Below are positions 34,076-44,004 of a stretch of DNA of 64,000 nt, piece after piece (position 1 is the stretch's first letter; each line of letters starts with the position of its first letter). A model generated the notes under the pieces. That model did no database searches, was not told the origin of the DNA, and saw only the letters and a program-made list of their open reading frames with translations. Origin of the DNA: an uncultured Thalassolituus sp. (GTDB lineage: Bacteria; Pseudomonadota; Gammaproteobacteria; Pseudomonadales; Oceanobacteraceae); assembly GCA_913061435.1 (NCBI GenBank), contig CAJXUK010000010.1:20313-84312 (forward strand), in the 5' to 3' direction. The position numbers and the translations under genes are program-made.

Positions 34076-35095
34076 TTACCATTTAGCATAATGGTCTTCT
34101 GTAAATCCCCAAACGCCATCCAAATAAATGACTTCGTCATTGATTTTAATGTCGCCATAAAAGCGGCCAAAGTGCTGGGTGAAGTTTGACGCTGCAATCA
34201 ACATATTCTTTTTTTCTTTACGCTGGCCTGCTGGTTCAAACGATAAGTGAATTTTGCCATCGTTAGAGCGCAATGCCCAGGCATGCTCTGGTTGGTAGCG
34301 ATCAAAGCGAAAGTCGACCATATCGACTTTGTATAAATCTCCATCAATCCATAATGCATTTTCTGTGAAACCTGTTTCATTTACGCCAGCGGCTAAATTA
34401 AAACCAAGGCGACGGCCATCGTTTAATTTGCAAGAAAGACTGCCCCAGTTCCAGGATGTTTCACGACGCATGTAGCCAGCACTCCAATCGACCGAAGCCA
34501 AGGTGCCAATCTTTTCTAAATCAAAGGTATCGCCATCCCAGTGTGCACTGCCGTTACAAACCAGTGCTGTTGCTTTTTGCGTGAATACCCAGCCGGTGTA
34601 ACCAGCCCGAGCGCACATAACTAATGGGTTGTAGTTAGCTGTTTCGTCAATAATAGCGTCGACTTTAAAGCCATTAGCAAGCTCTACATTAACCGCGCGT
34701 AATCGAGGAGTGCGAGTGGCGCTGATTGTGATTTTGTTATTGCCTTTGCTAAATGTCGCAATGCCTTCGTTTGGTTTTGCGCTCATTTGAGTTTTGCAAG
34801 AAAATGGTTGGATAAAACTGAATTCTTCAAACTTATTGCTACTAGGTTGATAAGCATAAACAAAACAGTTACTAGCAAACTTTAAGTCTACAATGGCAAT
34901 ACCAATGATTAATTCTGGGCTAGTTAGGCCAATAAATTGAAATTGATTGTATTTTAAGTGCTTTGCTAACTTACTTAAACGACGATCCATAGCATTGCGT
35001 AAATCGTAATCTAGGTGGTTAATTTCTTCTACACCGTCGGCAAAAACCCCAAAGCTGGGTTGACCTTTTGTATTAATTAGAAAATCTTTAGCCAT
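34076..35095 (-). CDS. DUF2804 family protein
   Basis: 339-residue protein that fits the DUF2804 family: beta-rich, no signal peptide, many Trp/Gly-Asp turns (GSAHWDGDTFDLEKIGTLAS, DWSAGYMRRETSWNWGSLSC). It ends DEVIYLDGVWGFTEDHYAKW, the usual close of the family. DUF2804 members are often found in lipid- or envelope-linked neighbourhoods, but no activity is established that I know. It is a single gene, convergent with ccmI and downstream of the DUF11 operon on the same strand (119-base gap), so read-through is possible. Confidence 0.75.
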   Translation of the reverse strand: MAKDFLINTKGQPSFGVFADGVEEINHLDYDLRNAMDRRLSKLAKHLKYNQFQFIGLTSPELIIGIAIVDLKFASNCFVYAYQPSSNKFEEFSFIQPFSCKTQMSAKPNEGIATFSKGNNKITISATRTPRLRAVNVELANGFKVDAIIDETANYNPLVMCARAGYTGWVFTQKATALVCNGSAHWDGDTFDLEKIGTLASVDWSAGYMRRETSWNWGSLSCKLNDGRRLGFNLAAGVNETGFTENALWIDGDLYKVDMVDFRFDRYQPEHAWALRSNDGKIHLSFEPAGQRKEKKNMLIAASNFTQHFGRFYGDIKINDEVIYLDGVWGFTEDHYAKW

Positions 35096-35214
35096 GAAGG
35101 TTCCTAGCCCTATTTATTTGCTGATGATTTTGGCAGATTAGTGAAAGATAAACCATGGTTGTTATCGCCAACGAGGGAGTCGGTTGTTGGTATTTAGAAG
35201 GCAGCAATTAAATG

Positions 35215-38200
35215 CTACCAATTAAACGCTTGGCGTAGTGAGGCAAGTGTATCTTGGTCAGCTTTAAAGCGGAGTTTTAAATACACACCTTGCGCGGTGT
35301 AATTGGCTGCAGAAAAATCGTTATCAATAAACCCTTCAAAGTTATAACCAATGCTGGCCCATAAATTTTTAACTGGGCGTGCACCTATGGATAAACCATA
35401 GCTGTTTTGTTGCTGTGACCCTGTGCTGATCAGTTCTCGACCATGCGCACCTATGTCCCAAGTTTGGTTGAGCTGGTGTCGCCATTCTCCTGCGATATAA
35501 TGAACGGTCGAGGCTAAATCCTGACGACTGTACTGCTCCAAAACTCGTTTAAAACCATATTGGGTAGACAATTGGTGGCCGCGTTTGAACATCCAGTTAA
35601 GATGAGCATTATTGATAATGCGACGACTTTTATCGGTTGGATTTGAGTAATCAAGCGATAATAAATCTTCTATTAAGCGTGTTTGTAATAATACGGCAAA
35701 AGGTTGTTGATAAGGGCGAATAGCAAAGTCAATAATGGCATTGGTATTTTGTTCGAAGCCCGGTTGGTTGGCTTGTTTATACACACTTAGGCTGCCACCA
35801 ATAGCCGTATGGCGGTTTAATGGATGATATAAGCTAGTTTGAACGCTGTGAACTTGGCTGCTGGCTGCGATGCGGCGTTCTATACGGTTGGTCCATTGCC
35901 ATTGTTTTGAACGATAGCTCCAGCCAGTACTGATCGCATGAAAATCCTCGCTGGCAGTTTCTTCAGCGGGTGAAGCTTGTTCGAGGTTTTTGCTTTGATT
36001 AAACCCAAAGCTAACTAACCAATGTTTGTCGACTTTCCAATCGTGACTTAATCCTGATTCGGTGAATAACCGATAACCGTCATTTTGCTTTTCTTGCACC
36101 ATGGATTGTTCAACTTGCCCACCTTGCCAAGGTTGTGTTCGTAAGCCAATAGCAGTGCGCTCCAGATTATTAGTATTGAATGAGCGCTCGTAATTGGCAA
36201 AGCTGGTTAGGGTATCGTTCCAGCGGTATTCTGACCCCAGTTTTAGGCGATCATTTTCTTCACTGCGCTCGGTAATATCGGTGGTAGCGGTTACATTAAC
36301 GCTAAAGTCTTTACTGAACATCGGTGTTGATGCACCCACCACTAATTCTTCGACAAAATCTAAACCGTTTTCGGTTTCTTGGGTGTTCGATTGAACACCT
36401 GCTTTGATGGTACTGTTTTGAGAGATTTTGCGGGTTAAGGTGGCAGCCCCAAATTGTTTGTCGTAGCCGCTATTAATATCAGTTTGGTATAAGCCCTTTA
36501 ACTCAAGTTGATCGCGTTTGTTGAGATATACAGTCGCGTTAATGCCGCTTGTTTGCTTACCTAGCTCCACTTGATTTTGTTGGTTGAGACCAAACTCTTG
36601 CTCAATGCGTTGGCTATAAGCGGTGACCTCTGAAGTGGCTGTTCTTAATTTGGCTTCAATGCGTTTAGCTGAGGCTTTTTCTGTGTTTGTAGCAGAACCG
36701 TTGTTTATATTGTTGCTGGCATTGTTAATGGTGTTGCTTTTTGCTGCAGCAGGTCGGGTTTGTGCTACTTCGGCGGTTAAGGTGACATTGCCCAGTTTTA
36801 AGGTAGCGTCAACAGCATTCAATTGGTTATTCTGGTTACCTTTGTTTTCATCTATCACGGTAACCCCTGCTGTTAGGGTATCGTTTAACAACTTGATTCC
36901 CGAGCGACCACCAATTAAGTGCCCACCTTGAGCATTTTCTGTTTCATAATCAGCGACAATATAGATGGGGTTAAAATCATTGTCTGTGGTAGCAATAGGG
37001 CTTTTAAAATATAAGCTGCCATCAGTACTGTTGAGGCTGTAATCTAAAAATCGTTTTAATGTTTTGCTGTTTAATACGCGTTGATTATTTAACCGGTCGC
37101 GGGTTTCAATGCGGATATTCTCTGAGTTTAAAACAATGTTTTTATTGCTCAATTTGTATAAACCGGATGTCCCGTTAGCGGCGATTTCATCACGGACAAA
37201 ATTTGAATCAGCTTCGCTAGCAAAGGCAGAAAGTTCTACTAAATCATTCTGAAAAACAGTTTGAACACCGGTTAGGTTACGCACGTACTTGGCCAGCTTG
37301 GTTTTATCTAAGCCTGTGCTGATATCACCATACATGGCGTAAAAACGTTTCTTTTCAATTTTGATGTACAGTTTATCGCCGCTGCTGGCATCTTGTCCCT
37401 GCTGGCTGGCATCTGCATATAGGGTGTAGTATTCACCGGGTTGAACTAAGGCAGCAAAGGGAGTGGTTTTTTCTTTGTTTGAATCATAAGCAGCAGTAAT
37501 TAAGTAATCACCTGGTATTTGTCCTTTGGTGTAGAAAGCCAAGCGACCTTGGTGAAAAATATTATCGTCTACTGTGCCATTAGAATTTTGTTTGGCATTG
37601 TTGCTGGTACTGTGTGCGCCAAGAGTGAGATCACCAAGACCTACTAAAATCCAGTCCCTTGCTGCGGGTATTAGCCAAGGGCGTATTTCATCCGTTAAGC
37701 CATTACCATGATCGAACTTTACGGTTAATTCACCGGTTTGAGTGGTAGGTTGTAGACGAATGAAAGCGATGCCATCTCCTTCAACACGATAGCTTAGCTT
37801 ATTGGTATCGCTGAGAGGATTAATGTCGTATTCACTGCGCTGTAGCAGTTCAAAGGGCTCTGATATTTGTATTTCACCTTGTGTGTTTTTACGCACAGGA
37901 TAGCCATTTTTGTCTTTTAAACGCACGGCAATAATGGGTGTTTGAATACCGTCGGCTATTAATGTACTCATTTCAGGAAGCAGTTCCACGTGAGTTGGTG
38001 CACCCGAGAAATAGATACTTTGTGCTAAGTAATCAATGACCTGATCGTTGCGGTCGAGTATTTCGGCAACAAAATTATTTTCACCTTCTTCAATGTTTAT
38101 GCCGCGCCATTCACTAACAGATACGGCTTTATTTTTGGCGCGCTTAATGCCTTCAAAATAAATGCTGTGCACTGCAACACCGTTTAAGGTTAACCGTACA

Positions 38201-41187
38201 CGATTATTTTTTGGATGCTGTATCAAAACATTGGTGGCAGAAATGTCTGGGCTGAACGCTAGCGGTGGCCAAACCCAATTTTTTTCAATGTTTTTATCTG
38301 CAAACCACGCATCATTGATAATTGGTTGCTGTTGAATGTGTATTTGATTCTCTGGGTTGTTTGCCGCTGTAGCTTGAATAATGTCTAAGCCAGGAATTAA
38401 CGTTTCGGTTTTGGCTATTTTTACATCCATATCTAAGCTGGCCAGCTCGACATCGGCATTGGCTTTTAAAACACGCACTTCTACGCGTCTATTTTTAGCT
38501 CGGCCTTCGGTTGTCCCGTTACTAACAAGGGGAGATGACTTACCTAAACCGTTGATCTTGATTTTTTCTATTGGTAAACCGATTTGCTCGGAAATATACT
38601 CAGCAACCGCAGACGCACGTGCTTCGGATAAAGCTTTATTGTCGGCATAAATATGCTGATTGCGTTTAGCGATGGGCACATTATCGGTGTGGCCACTTAC
38701 AGCAATTTCTAAGTCTTTTAAACCTTCTAGGGTATTAATCACATCAGACAGGTTGTTTTTATCTTCTGCGGTTAAGACGTTTGATAACGACTCAAACTTG
38801 GGATTTTTTAATGGGTCAGCTTTGCCATCTAAAGGAGGAACGAATAAATTTAAGCGGGTTTCTGCTAAGGGGGTGCTGTCTTTTAAAATGGGGCCAATTT
38901 CATAGTGCAAAATTGCCCGTGCCGCCAAGGTTCCTTTTTCGGCATTGGCGGTAATAAAGGCGCTGAATTGTATTTCGTGTGACCACTCTGTGGGTTTATC
39001 ACCAAGTTGAATAAATACAGTATTGTCACGGTATTCATAAGGATAGGGAGCGCCATCAAGGGTTAAGCTAGCAGCTTGCATAACCACCCCTTTTGGTAAT
39101 CGAATCTCTTCGATAACGTTATTTAAAGCAACGCCAGAACCGCCCACGTTTGCGGTATATTGGACTTTTTTATCAACCAGTGAGTTATTCTCGGCTAACC
39201 GCTCTGCTGGTGATAGCGGTACTAATTGATTGAATAGCGTCTGCAAAACATCGCCGTTTTCAGGTTTTTTCGGTTGTACATGAAAATCAGCTCGCCATAA
39301 TGTTCCCGGCTGAACGTCGATAAATTGAGAGTAACTTTGCCCTGCATGAAAAAAGTCTTTATCACAGGCCACTGGTTCTAAATAAGCAGGCAGGGTGGTG
39401 GTATCTAGTTGAACGACGTGAGCGCCTGGTTTTAACCCTTCAAAATGCCAGCGGCCTTGTTCATCAGAAACGACATAACGGCCATCTTCCATTAAAATTC
39501 GGACACCCTCAAGGCCTTCAGCATCTAGATTGCCATCACAATCATCTAGTATGATGCGACCAAACACTTGTGCTTTGTCGCGCATTAAATCATCGCGAAT
39601 ATCAACATCAGCACTGGCAATATTGGATTTTAAAATAGGGTGAGAAATTTCAACGACATTGGTTAATTTCCCTTTTGCAGTTGCAGACACTTGGCTGATA
39701 TAGGTGACTTTAATAACTTGTAATGGTGTTAGTGTTGGAAAGTTCACGACAATTTGTTGGCCGTTTTCACTGATTTCAACGTCGCTATAGGTTTCACCAT
39801 TGACCTTTAGTGAACCTTTTACGAAACGCAAACCAACCGGTAAGGTATCAATTAATTTTAGATTGCTGATTGTTGCATCTATGTTGGTCATAGATATTTC
39901 GAAAGGCACAAAGTCTGCAATACCTACGGTTGCTTTAGGGGTACTTTTGTTTATCAAAATACGATCAAGCAGTGGGTCTAAGGGAATATCGGCGTTTAAT
40001 AACAGATTGCTGCTGGTTTGAGCAGTTCCTTTTGATAAAGGGGTTAAATTAAACGGTGCATTTGGCAATGTTTGTAGTACAAGATCACTGCTTTTTGCAG
40101 GAAATTGATAGGCAAACGTATTATTAACCTCAATACGGTATTCACCATTGGGCACGTAAGGAAAACGATAGCTTCCTGTTGGAAAATCGTAGATTTTTCC
40201 GCTGCTGTCTTCAACCTTTGCCCCAGACTCTATGACCGATGGAAAAGCACTGATGCCATCATCACCAAAAATACGAGCGGGTAATCCCGTGGTGTTATCG
40301 ATTAATCGAATAGTGACACCATCAACCAGTTCACCGGTAAAGGCGTTGAATACTTTGTTATAACGGTCAAATACGTTGGTGGTATTAACGGTGTCTTGTT
40401 GATCTTGTTGATCTTGGTAGTTAACTGTTAACTCGCTGCTGGGTGCTAGATCTAGCAGGCAGTCTTGTAGAGTAGCTTGAGCAGATGAACGGGTTTGGAT
40501 AATGCCGACAAATTCACCGCTATCGGCTGTTGTTTCAAATAATACTAATGTTTCTGTATCACTTGGATTGGTTGCGATTAATTGTACCGTTACGCTATCA
40601 ATTTGGTTGTTATTGATATTTTCATCTTGGTCAACAACACGCACAATTAATGGGTTTCCTGCTTTGAATATATCTGCATTGAGCGCCGGAACTAATGCTG
40701 GCAATGTCAAAGCTGAGCCATCAGCGTAAGTTAATGCGGTGGCACTACCGCTCACTGCTGAACTGCATTGAGATTGAGTTACTTGTAAGTCTTTGTTTTT
40801 ATAAGAATCGTTGACTGGTCCCCAAACATCCAAAGTTGCTGGTGTACCTGGGGCTGGCGGAGCTTGGTTAGCAAAGCTATCAACAATAAAAGGTGCGTCA
40901 CTTGATTGTGTGTATGCAACTCCGTTGTAGCGATAACTCACAGAAGCGTCACTGTTTAAAGTATCGCCTGGCTCTAAGGCAAAAACGGGTTGAGATAACA
41001 GTAGAGAAAATAATACGAATAAAACAACAAACACACTCATAAACTGTTGAGTCGCACACTGGCTCAACAGTTTATGAGTAAATTCGTTCTTATCAGAAAG
41101 GTTTGCATGAGAAAATGACGCGCACTCACGCATCTCAGAGCAAATGCTCTGTGATGCGCCAGGACGAGTTGAACTTAATGCATTCAT
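35215..41187 (-). CDS. Giant DUF11/OmpA/beta-barrel surface protein
   Basis: Up to 1990 residues. In order: export signal (about 50-71, ending SQPVFA); an N-terminal beta module shared with two upstream proteins (DASVSYRYNG...IVDSF); a carboxypeptidase-regulatory-like fold (about 290-370); and DUF11 (about 409-510; LINKSTPKATVGIADFVPFE). Next come an SdrD-B/Cna-like module (534-609; VFGRIILDDCDGN), a second DUF11-like region (about 640-780) and an OmpA peptidoglycan-binding domain (about 800-905; IAVSGHTDNVPI, ARASAVAEYI). Last are an invasin-like fold and, from about 1180, a long strand-rich region ending in QAFNW, an outer-membrane barrel signature. The start is uncertain: the ATG overlaps the upstream stop (TAATG), but M19 and M50 are alternatives and the intervening DNA forms strong hairpins. 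It is probably the anchor of the operon's surface structure. Confidence 0.85.
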   Translation of the reverse strand: MNALSSTRPGASQSICSEMRECASFSHANLSDKNEFTHKLLSQCATQQFMSVFVVLFVLFSLLLSQPVFALEPGDTLNSDASVSYRYNGVAYTQSSDAPFIVDSFANQAPPAPGTPATLDVWGPVNDSYKNKDLQVTQSQCSSAVSGSATALTYADGSALTLPALVPALNADIFKAGNPLIVRVVDQDENINNNQIDSVTVQLIATNPSDTETLVLFETTADSGEFVGIIQTRSSAQATLQDCLLDLAPSSELTVNYQDQQDQQDTVNTTNVFDRYNKVFNAFTGELVDGVTIRLIDNTTGLPARIFGDDGISAFPSVIESGAKVEDSSGKIYDFPTGSYRFPYVPNGEYRIEVNNTFAYQFPAKSSDLVLQTLPNAPFNLTPLSKGTAQTSSNLLLNADIPLDPLLDRILINKSTPKATVGIADFVPFEISMTNIDATISNLKLIDTLPVGLRFVKGSLKVNGETYSDVEISENGQQIVVNFPTLTPLQVIKVTYISQVSATAKGKLTNVVEISHPILKSNIASADVDIRDDLMRDKAQVFGRIILDDCDGNLDAEGLEGVRILMEDGRYVVSDEQGRWHFEGLKPGAHVVQLDTTTLPAYLEPVACDKDFFHAGQSYSQFIDVQPGTLWRADFHVQPKKPENGDVLQTLFNQLVPLSPAERLAENNSLVDKKVQYTANVGGSGVALNNVIEEIRLPKGVVMQAASLTLDGAPYPYEYRDNTVFIQLGDKPTEWSHEIQFSAFITANAEKGTLAARAILHYEIGPILKDSTPLAETRLNLFVPPLDGKADPLKNPKFESLSNVLTAEDKNNLSDVINTLEGLKDLEIAVSGHTDNVPIAKRNQHIYADNKALSEARASAVAEYISEQIGLPIEKIKINGLGKSSPLVSNGTTEGRAKNRRVEVRVLKANADVELASLDMDVKIAKTETLIPGLDIIQATAANNPENQIHIQQQPIINDAWFADKNIEKNWVWPPLAFSPDISATNVLIQHPKNNRVRLTLNGVAVHSIYFEGIKRAKNKAVSVSEWRGINIEEGENNFVAEILDRNDQVIDYLAQSIYFSGAPTHVELLPEMSTLIADGIQTPIIAVRLKDKNGYPVRKNTQGEIQISEPFELLQRSEYDINPLSDTNKLSYRVEGDGIAFIRLQPTTQTGELTVKFDHGNGLTDEIRPWLIPAARDWILVGLGDLTLGAHSTSNNAKQNSNGTVDDNIFHQGRLAFYTKGQIPGDYLITAAYDSNKEKTTPFAALVQPGEYYTLYADASQQGQDASSGDKLYIKIEKKRFYAMYGDISTGLDKTKLAKYVRNLTGVQTVFQNDLVELSAFASEADSNFVRDEIAANGTSGLYKLSNKNIVLNSENIRIETRDRLNNQRVLNSKTLKRFLDYSLNSTDGSLYFKSPIATTDNDFNPIYIVADYETENAQGGHLIGGRSGIKLLNDTLTAGVTVIDENKGNQNNQLNAVDATLKLGNVTLTAEVAQTRPAAAKSNTINNASNNINNGSATNTEKASAKRIEAKLRTATSEVTAYSQRIEQEFGLNQQNQVELGKQTSGINATVYLNKRDQLELKGLYQTDINSGYDKQFGAATLTRKISQNSTIKAGVQSNTQETENGLDFVEELVVGASTPMFSKDFSVNVTATTDITERSEENDRLKLGSEYRWNDTLTSFANYERSFNTNNLERTAIGLRTQPWQGGQVEQSMVQEKQNDGYRLFTESGLSHDWKVDKHWLVSFGFNQSKNLEQASPAEETASEDFHAISTGWSYRSKQWQWTNRIERRIAASSQVHSVQTSLYHPLNRHTAIGGSLSVYKQANQPGFEQNTNAIIDFAIRPYQQPFAVLLQTRLIEDLLSLDYSNPTDKSRRIINNAHLNWMFKRGHQLSTQYGFKRVLEQYSRQDLASTVHYIAGEWRHQLNQTWDIGAHGRELISTGSQQQNSYGLSIGARPVKNLWASIGYNFEGFIDNDFSAANYTAQGVYLKLRFKADQDTLASLRQAFNW
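41029..41187 (-). promoter_or_regulatory. Two strong hairpins over the uncertain gene start
   Basis: Hairpin A (41129-41158): CGCATC-t-CAGAGCA against TGCTCTG-t-GATGCG, 13 pairs and one mismatch. Hairpin B (41035-41079): perfect 17-bp arms ACTCATAAACTGTTGAG and complement with an 11-nt loop. Arm B contains the M50 codon (41038-41040). Both lie between the TAATG start and the hydrophobic signal of the giant protein. Candidate translational or attenuation control. Confidence 0.5.
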
Positions 41188-42245
41188 TAAGGAAGCGTTA
41201 CTTCAAACGTTGTAACAACCGTACCGTTATCGGAACCATTTTTGGCCGTAGCGGTAACATTTGGAAAGGTTAGAGTAACAACATTGTTGCTGGTATCGGT
41301 GAGTGCTATAACATTAGATAGACTTACCGCTGCTGCACCGTTTATTGATTGCATATAGCTATTAGTATTGATATCACTTTCTGAAAATATGCTCGGCATG
41401 GTGTCAGAAAGGGTTAATGCGGCGTCTTTTGAGCCACTGTTGGTGACCGTAATGGTGTACTTTAAAATAGCACCAGGAATCGCTTTAGGCTGATAACCCG
41501 CCGGTGGATTTGCGCTTAGACTGATAGGATCGCTTACAACTTCTACTGTTTTAGCTAGGGCAATGTTAGCTCCTACATAGGTGTAGGTAATGGTTTGCGA
41601 TTGTGTAGTAATAAAGTTGCCATCAGCATCGGTTTCAGCAACCGTTTGAGCTATGTCTTTATTCCAAGCTTCTGTTGCAGGGGTGGGTACAATGGGATCG
41701 CCAACGGTGCCAAAGCTCGCATCGTTTTCAATTGCAGAGGCATTAAATACGATTTCTTGAGTGGTTCCATCGACTCCTTGTTGTGGAGTGTAAACGGCTA
41801 AGAAGTTTTCAATATGGCCATCAAAATTAGCGCTACCATCGTTTTGCAACAACGAAATCTTCCCCGTGATTTTGTTACCGTCTGTTTCTTCGTTAGCGTC
41901 TAAGATGCCATCTCCGTTTAAATCAACGTAGTAAACAACATCAGTTAAGTTGGCTAATGTGTAATCAATCGGTGCATTACTGTTGTTGGTTAAGGTAAAT
42001 CCAACAGTGGTTTTTTCACCAACGGGGGCATTGCTTGCGGTGGTGTTTGGCGTTAGGTTGAATTTAACCAAGCGATCGACTTTAAAATCAGCCGTAGCAG
42101 GAGTGGCCGTCACAGTTGCGCCACCGGCTACCGAATAATTTAATTGTGCGGTGTTGGTAATCAGTTGGTTATAGGGTGTTTCTGCCATGGCAGAAGCGCT
42201 GGCAACCGATGCGGTTATGGCCAAGGCTATTAGTTTAAATCTCAT
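41187..42245 (-). CDS. Exported DUF11-type protein, 352 aa
   Basis: A signal peptide (ends ASASAMAE) precedes the shared N-terminal beta module (NTAQLNYSVAGG...ADFKVDRLV), a second beta domain with an acidic turn YYVDLNGDGILDANEE that resembles a calcium loop, and a C-terminal DUF11 domain (about 235-352; KAIPGAILKYTITVTNSGSK). The last residues form a strand (VVTTFEVTLP). It is closely similar in plan to the 377-residue protein two genes upstream, so the two are paralogues. A moderate GTGAG site precedes the ATG. Its stop overlaps the start of the giant gene. It is probably a subunit or ligand of the surface assembly; no known function. Confidence 0.8.
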   Translation of the reverse strand: MRFKLIALAITASVASASAMAETPYNQLITNTAQLNYSVAGGATVTATPATADFKVDRLVKFNLTPNTTASNAPVGEKTTVGFTLTNNSNAPIDYTLANLTDVVYYVDLNGDGILDANEETDGNKITGKISLLQNDGSANFDGHIENFLAVYTPQQGVDGTTQEIVFNASAIENDASFGTVGDPIVPTPATEAWNKDIAQTVAETDADGNFITTQSQTITYTYVGANIALAKTVEVVSDPISLSANPPAGYQPKAIPGAILKYTITVTNSGSKDAALTLSDTMPSIFSESDINTNSYMQSINGAAAVSLSNVIALTDTSNNVVTLTFPNVTATAKNGSDNGTVVTTFEVTLP

Positions 42246-42271
42246 ATTTTATTTCTCACTTTTCAAATTTT

Positions 42272-42742
42272 TTATTGGATTTTGACAATGTATTGCACAG
42301 TTACGGCATCGCCTGCCGCTAAGGGCTGCTTTAGTGTCCAGCGCAGCTGACTGTAATCAGACGCTTCTGCTAAAACACGCTCACCTTCTTTTTCAATAAA
42401 AAGCGCACTTGCCTGTGCAAAGGTTTTTCCGTTATCGGTAGAAAATTCAATCAGCGTATTTAGGCCTTTTGCAGAACCAGCTTGATACACGGTATTTTCT
42501 GGAATTGGGTTTGCTATCACGATATTCTCAGCGGCTTCTGAACCTTGGTTAGTAACTTCAATTTGATAACCAACGCGTTCACCCGGCAGCAATTTATCCG
42601 GTTGCTGCCATTTGTCTTGTGAACTGCCATCTGAATTAGTAACCGTGATTACTTCAAAAACAGTATTGGTTAATGTGACTTCTGCACTCGCCAATACACT
42701 AAAAAATGAGAGGCTGAAGGCAAAGGTGATTTTTTTAAACAT
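42272..42742 (-). CDS. Small exported DUF11 domain protein, 156 aa
   Basis: A signal peptide (FKKITFAFSLSFFSVLASAE) is followed by essentially one DUF11 domain: PGERVGYQIEVTNQGSEAAE, IANPIPENTVYQAGSA, then FSTDNGKTFAQASALFIEKE and the closing strand VTVQYIVKIQ. A single-domain secreted DUF11 protein could be a repeating subunit or a cap. An excellent AGGAG lies eight bases before its ATG, the strongest ribosome-binding site in the operon, so it may be the most abundant product. The gaps to its neighbours are 24 and 26 bases. Confidence 0.82.
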   Translation of the reverse strand: MFKKITFAFSLSFFSVLASAEVTLTNTVFEVITVTNSDGSSQDKWQQPDKLLPGERVGYQIEVTNQGSEAAENIVIANPIPENTVYQAGSAKGLNTLIEFSTDNGKTFAQASALFIEKEGERVLAEASDYSQLRWTLKQPLAAGDAVTVQYIVKIQ

Positions 42743-42766
42743 TTAATACTCCTTATCTAATTAGGG

Positions 42767-43900
42767 TTAGTTGTTTATAACTGCGTCTAATAAAATGGCG
42801 TATTCACCTGGCGCTACATCACCCAGCGCTACTTTCACTGATGTTACGGTTCCGGTATTAGGAATTGTTTCGGCGTTATCACCATCGCTATTGGTATCGG
42901 TTAATGCAGTAAAGTTAGAATACGTTGCCGGTGTTTTGGCTGGTAGGGCAGGTGCAATGTAAGTAGGAGTATTAATCACACTACCAATTGCTTTCTGCAG
43001 GCGTAAACTTTCTGCAACGTAGGTCATGTTGTTCGGGATAATATCGCTGATGCTTAGTGCTGTTGCTGAATCATTTTCAACCGTTACTTTAATGAAGTAA
43101 GTCACCATGGCACCGGGAATTTTTTGATCAGTAATTGTATTGCTGTCGTTCAGTTGTGCACTTGAGCCTAAAATGGACTTATTGATAAGCACTTCTAATG
43201 ATTGACTCGGATCAAACGTAGTAACTTTGAGTTCTGTACTGGCGTCATCGCGACCTTGGTCTATAGCAATAATTGCATTGGTTGAATCTGTTCCTGCACC
43301 GGTAATAACCGTTCCAAACGGAGACTCGCTGGCTTTAATTCCGTTTGCTTCTGTTTGTGAAATAACGGTTAAATCAAGATCGGTTAAGCTATTTAATACC
43401 GAACCATTAGGCACATCGGTAACGATATAAACCGTGATAGAAGCATCTTTTAAGATAGTAATGTTGTCGCCAGTGTAGAGCGTTTCATTAATATTATTAG
43501 GATCAAAACTTCCATCTGATGATGCATTATCAACGTAATAAATTGTTAAATCGTTGTTGTTTAATGGCAATTCGTTAGTGGTACCAATGGTGCCCAATAG
43601 TTTGAATTCTTCAGTGCCGTTACCGGTGTTTGTCACTGTGTAGGTCACGGCAACGTTGTCATCACCATTGGTAATATTGTTGCTGGCGTTGGCTGCAGTT
43701 ACATTTACGTTAACAACCTCATCGACTTTAAAACTAACGCTAGCCGCTTCGCTAACACTGCTGCCATTTCGAGTAAAACTAACCGTGGCTGTGTTGTTAA
43801 TTGAAGTACCCGCTTCGGTGCCAACGGCAAATGCCTGAGCACTAAAAAGTGTGCTGGATAAAACTACGCTAGAGGCGAGTAATTTGCTGATTTTTTTCAT
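42767..43900 (-). CDS. Exported DUF11-type protein, 377 aa
   Basis: The signal peptide ends near SAQAFAVG. The mature protein has the shared N-terminal module (INNTATVSFTRNG...SFKVDEVV), a middle domain with an acidic turn (YYVDNASSDGSFDPNNINE) and a C-terminal DUF11 domain (about 245-377; QKIPGAMVTYFIKVTVENDS, SISDIIPNNMTYVAESLRLQ). It ends in a strand, YAILLDAVINN. It is paralogous to the 352-residue protein. The composition is low in Cys and rich in Asn/Thr/Val, as in bacterial adhesins. A GGTAA site precedes the ATG. Confidence 0.8.
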   Translation of the reverse strand: MKKISKLLASSVVLSSTLFSAQAFAVGTEAGTSINNTATVSFTRNGSSVSEAASVSFKVDEVVNVNVTAANASNNITNGDDNVAVTYTVTNTGNGTEEFKLLGTIGTTNELPLNNNDLTIYYVDNASSDGSFDPNNINETLYTGDNITILKDASITVYIVTDVPNGSVLNSLTDLDLTVISQTEANGIKASESPFGTVITGAGTDSTNAIIAIDQGRDDASTELKVTTFDPSQSLEVLINKSILGSSAQLNDSNTITDQKIPGAMVTYFIKVTVENDSATALSISDIIPNNMTYVAESLRLQKAIGSVINTPTYIAPALPAKTPATYSNFTALTDTNSDGDNAETIPNTGTVTSVKVALGDVAPGEYAILLDAVINN

Positions 43901-44004
43901 ATTTAATTACCTGGTTCAATGAATATTTGGTTGTGTTTGCCGTATTGCTTTAGTGATGAATGTAGCCGTTTAAACGAATGCTGGCCTAAAGGGCAGTAAC
44001 TTTG

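Noticed and set aside
36194..40729. Several 60-100-codon plus-strand frames opposite the giant surface gene
   Set aside because: Antisense shadows; repetitive Ser/Leu/Val composition typical of reverse-complemented beta-rich coding DNA.
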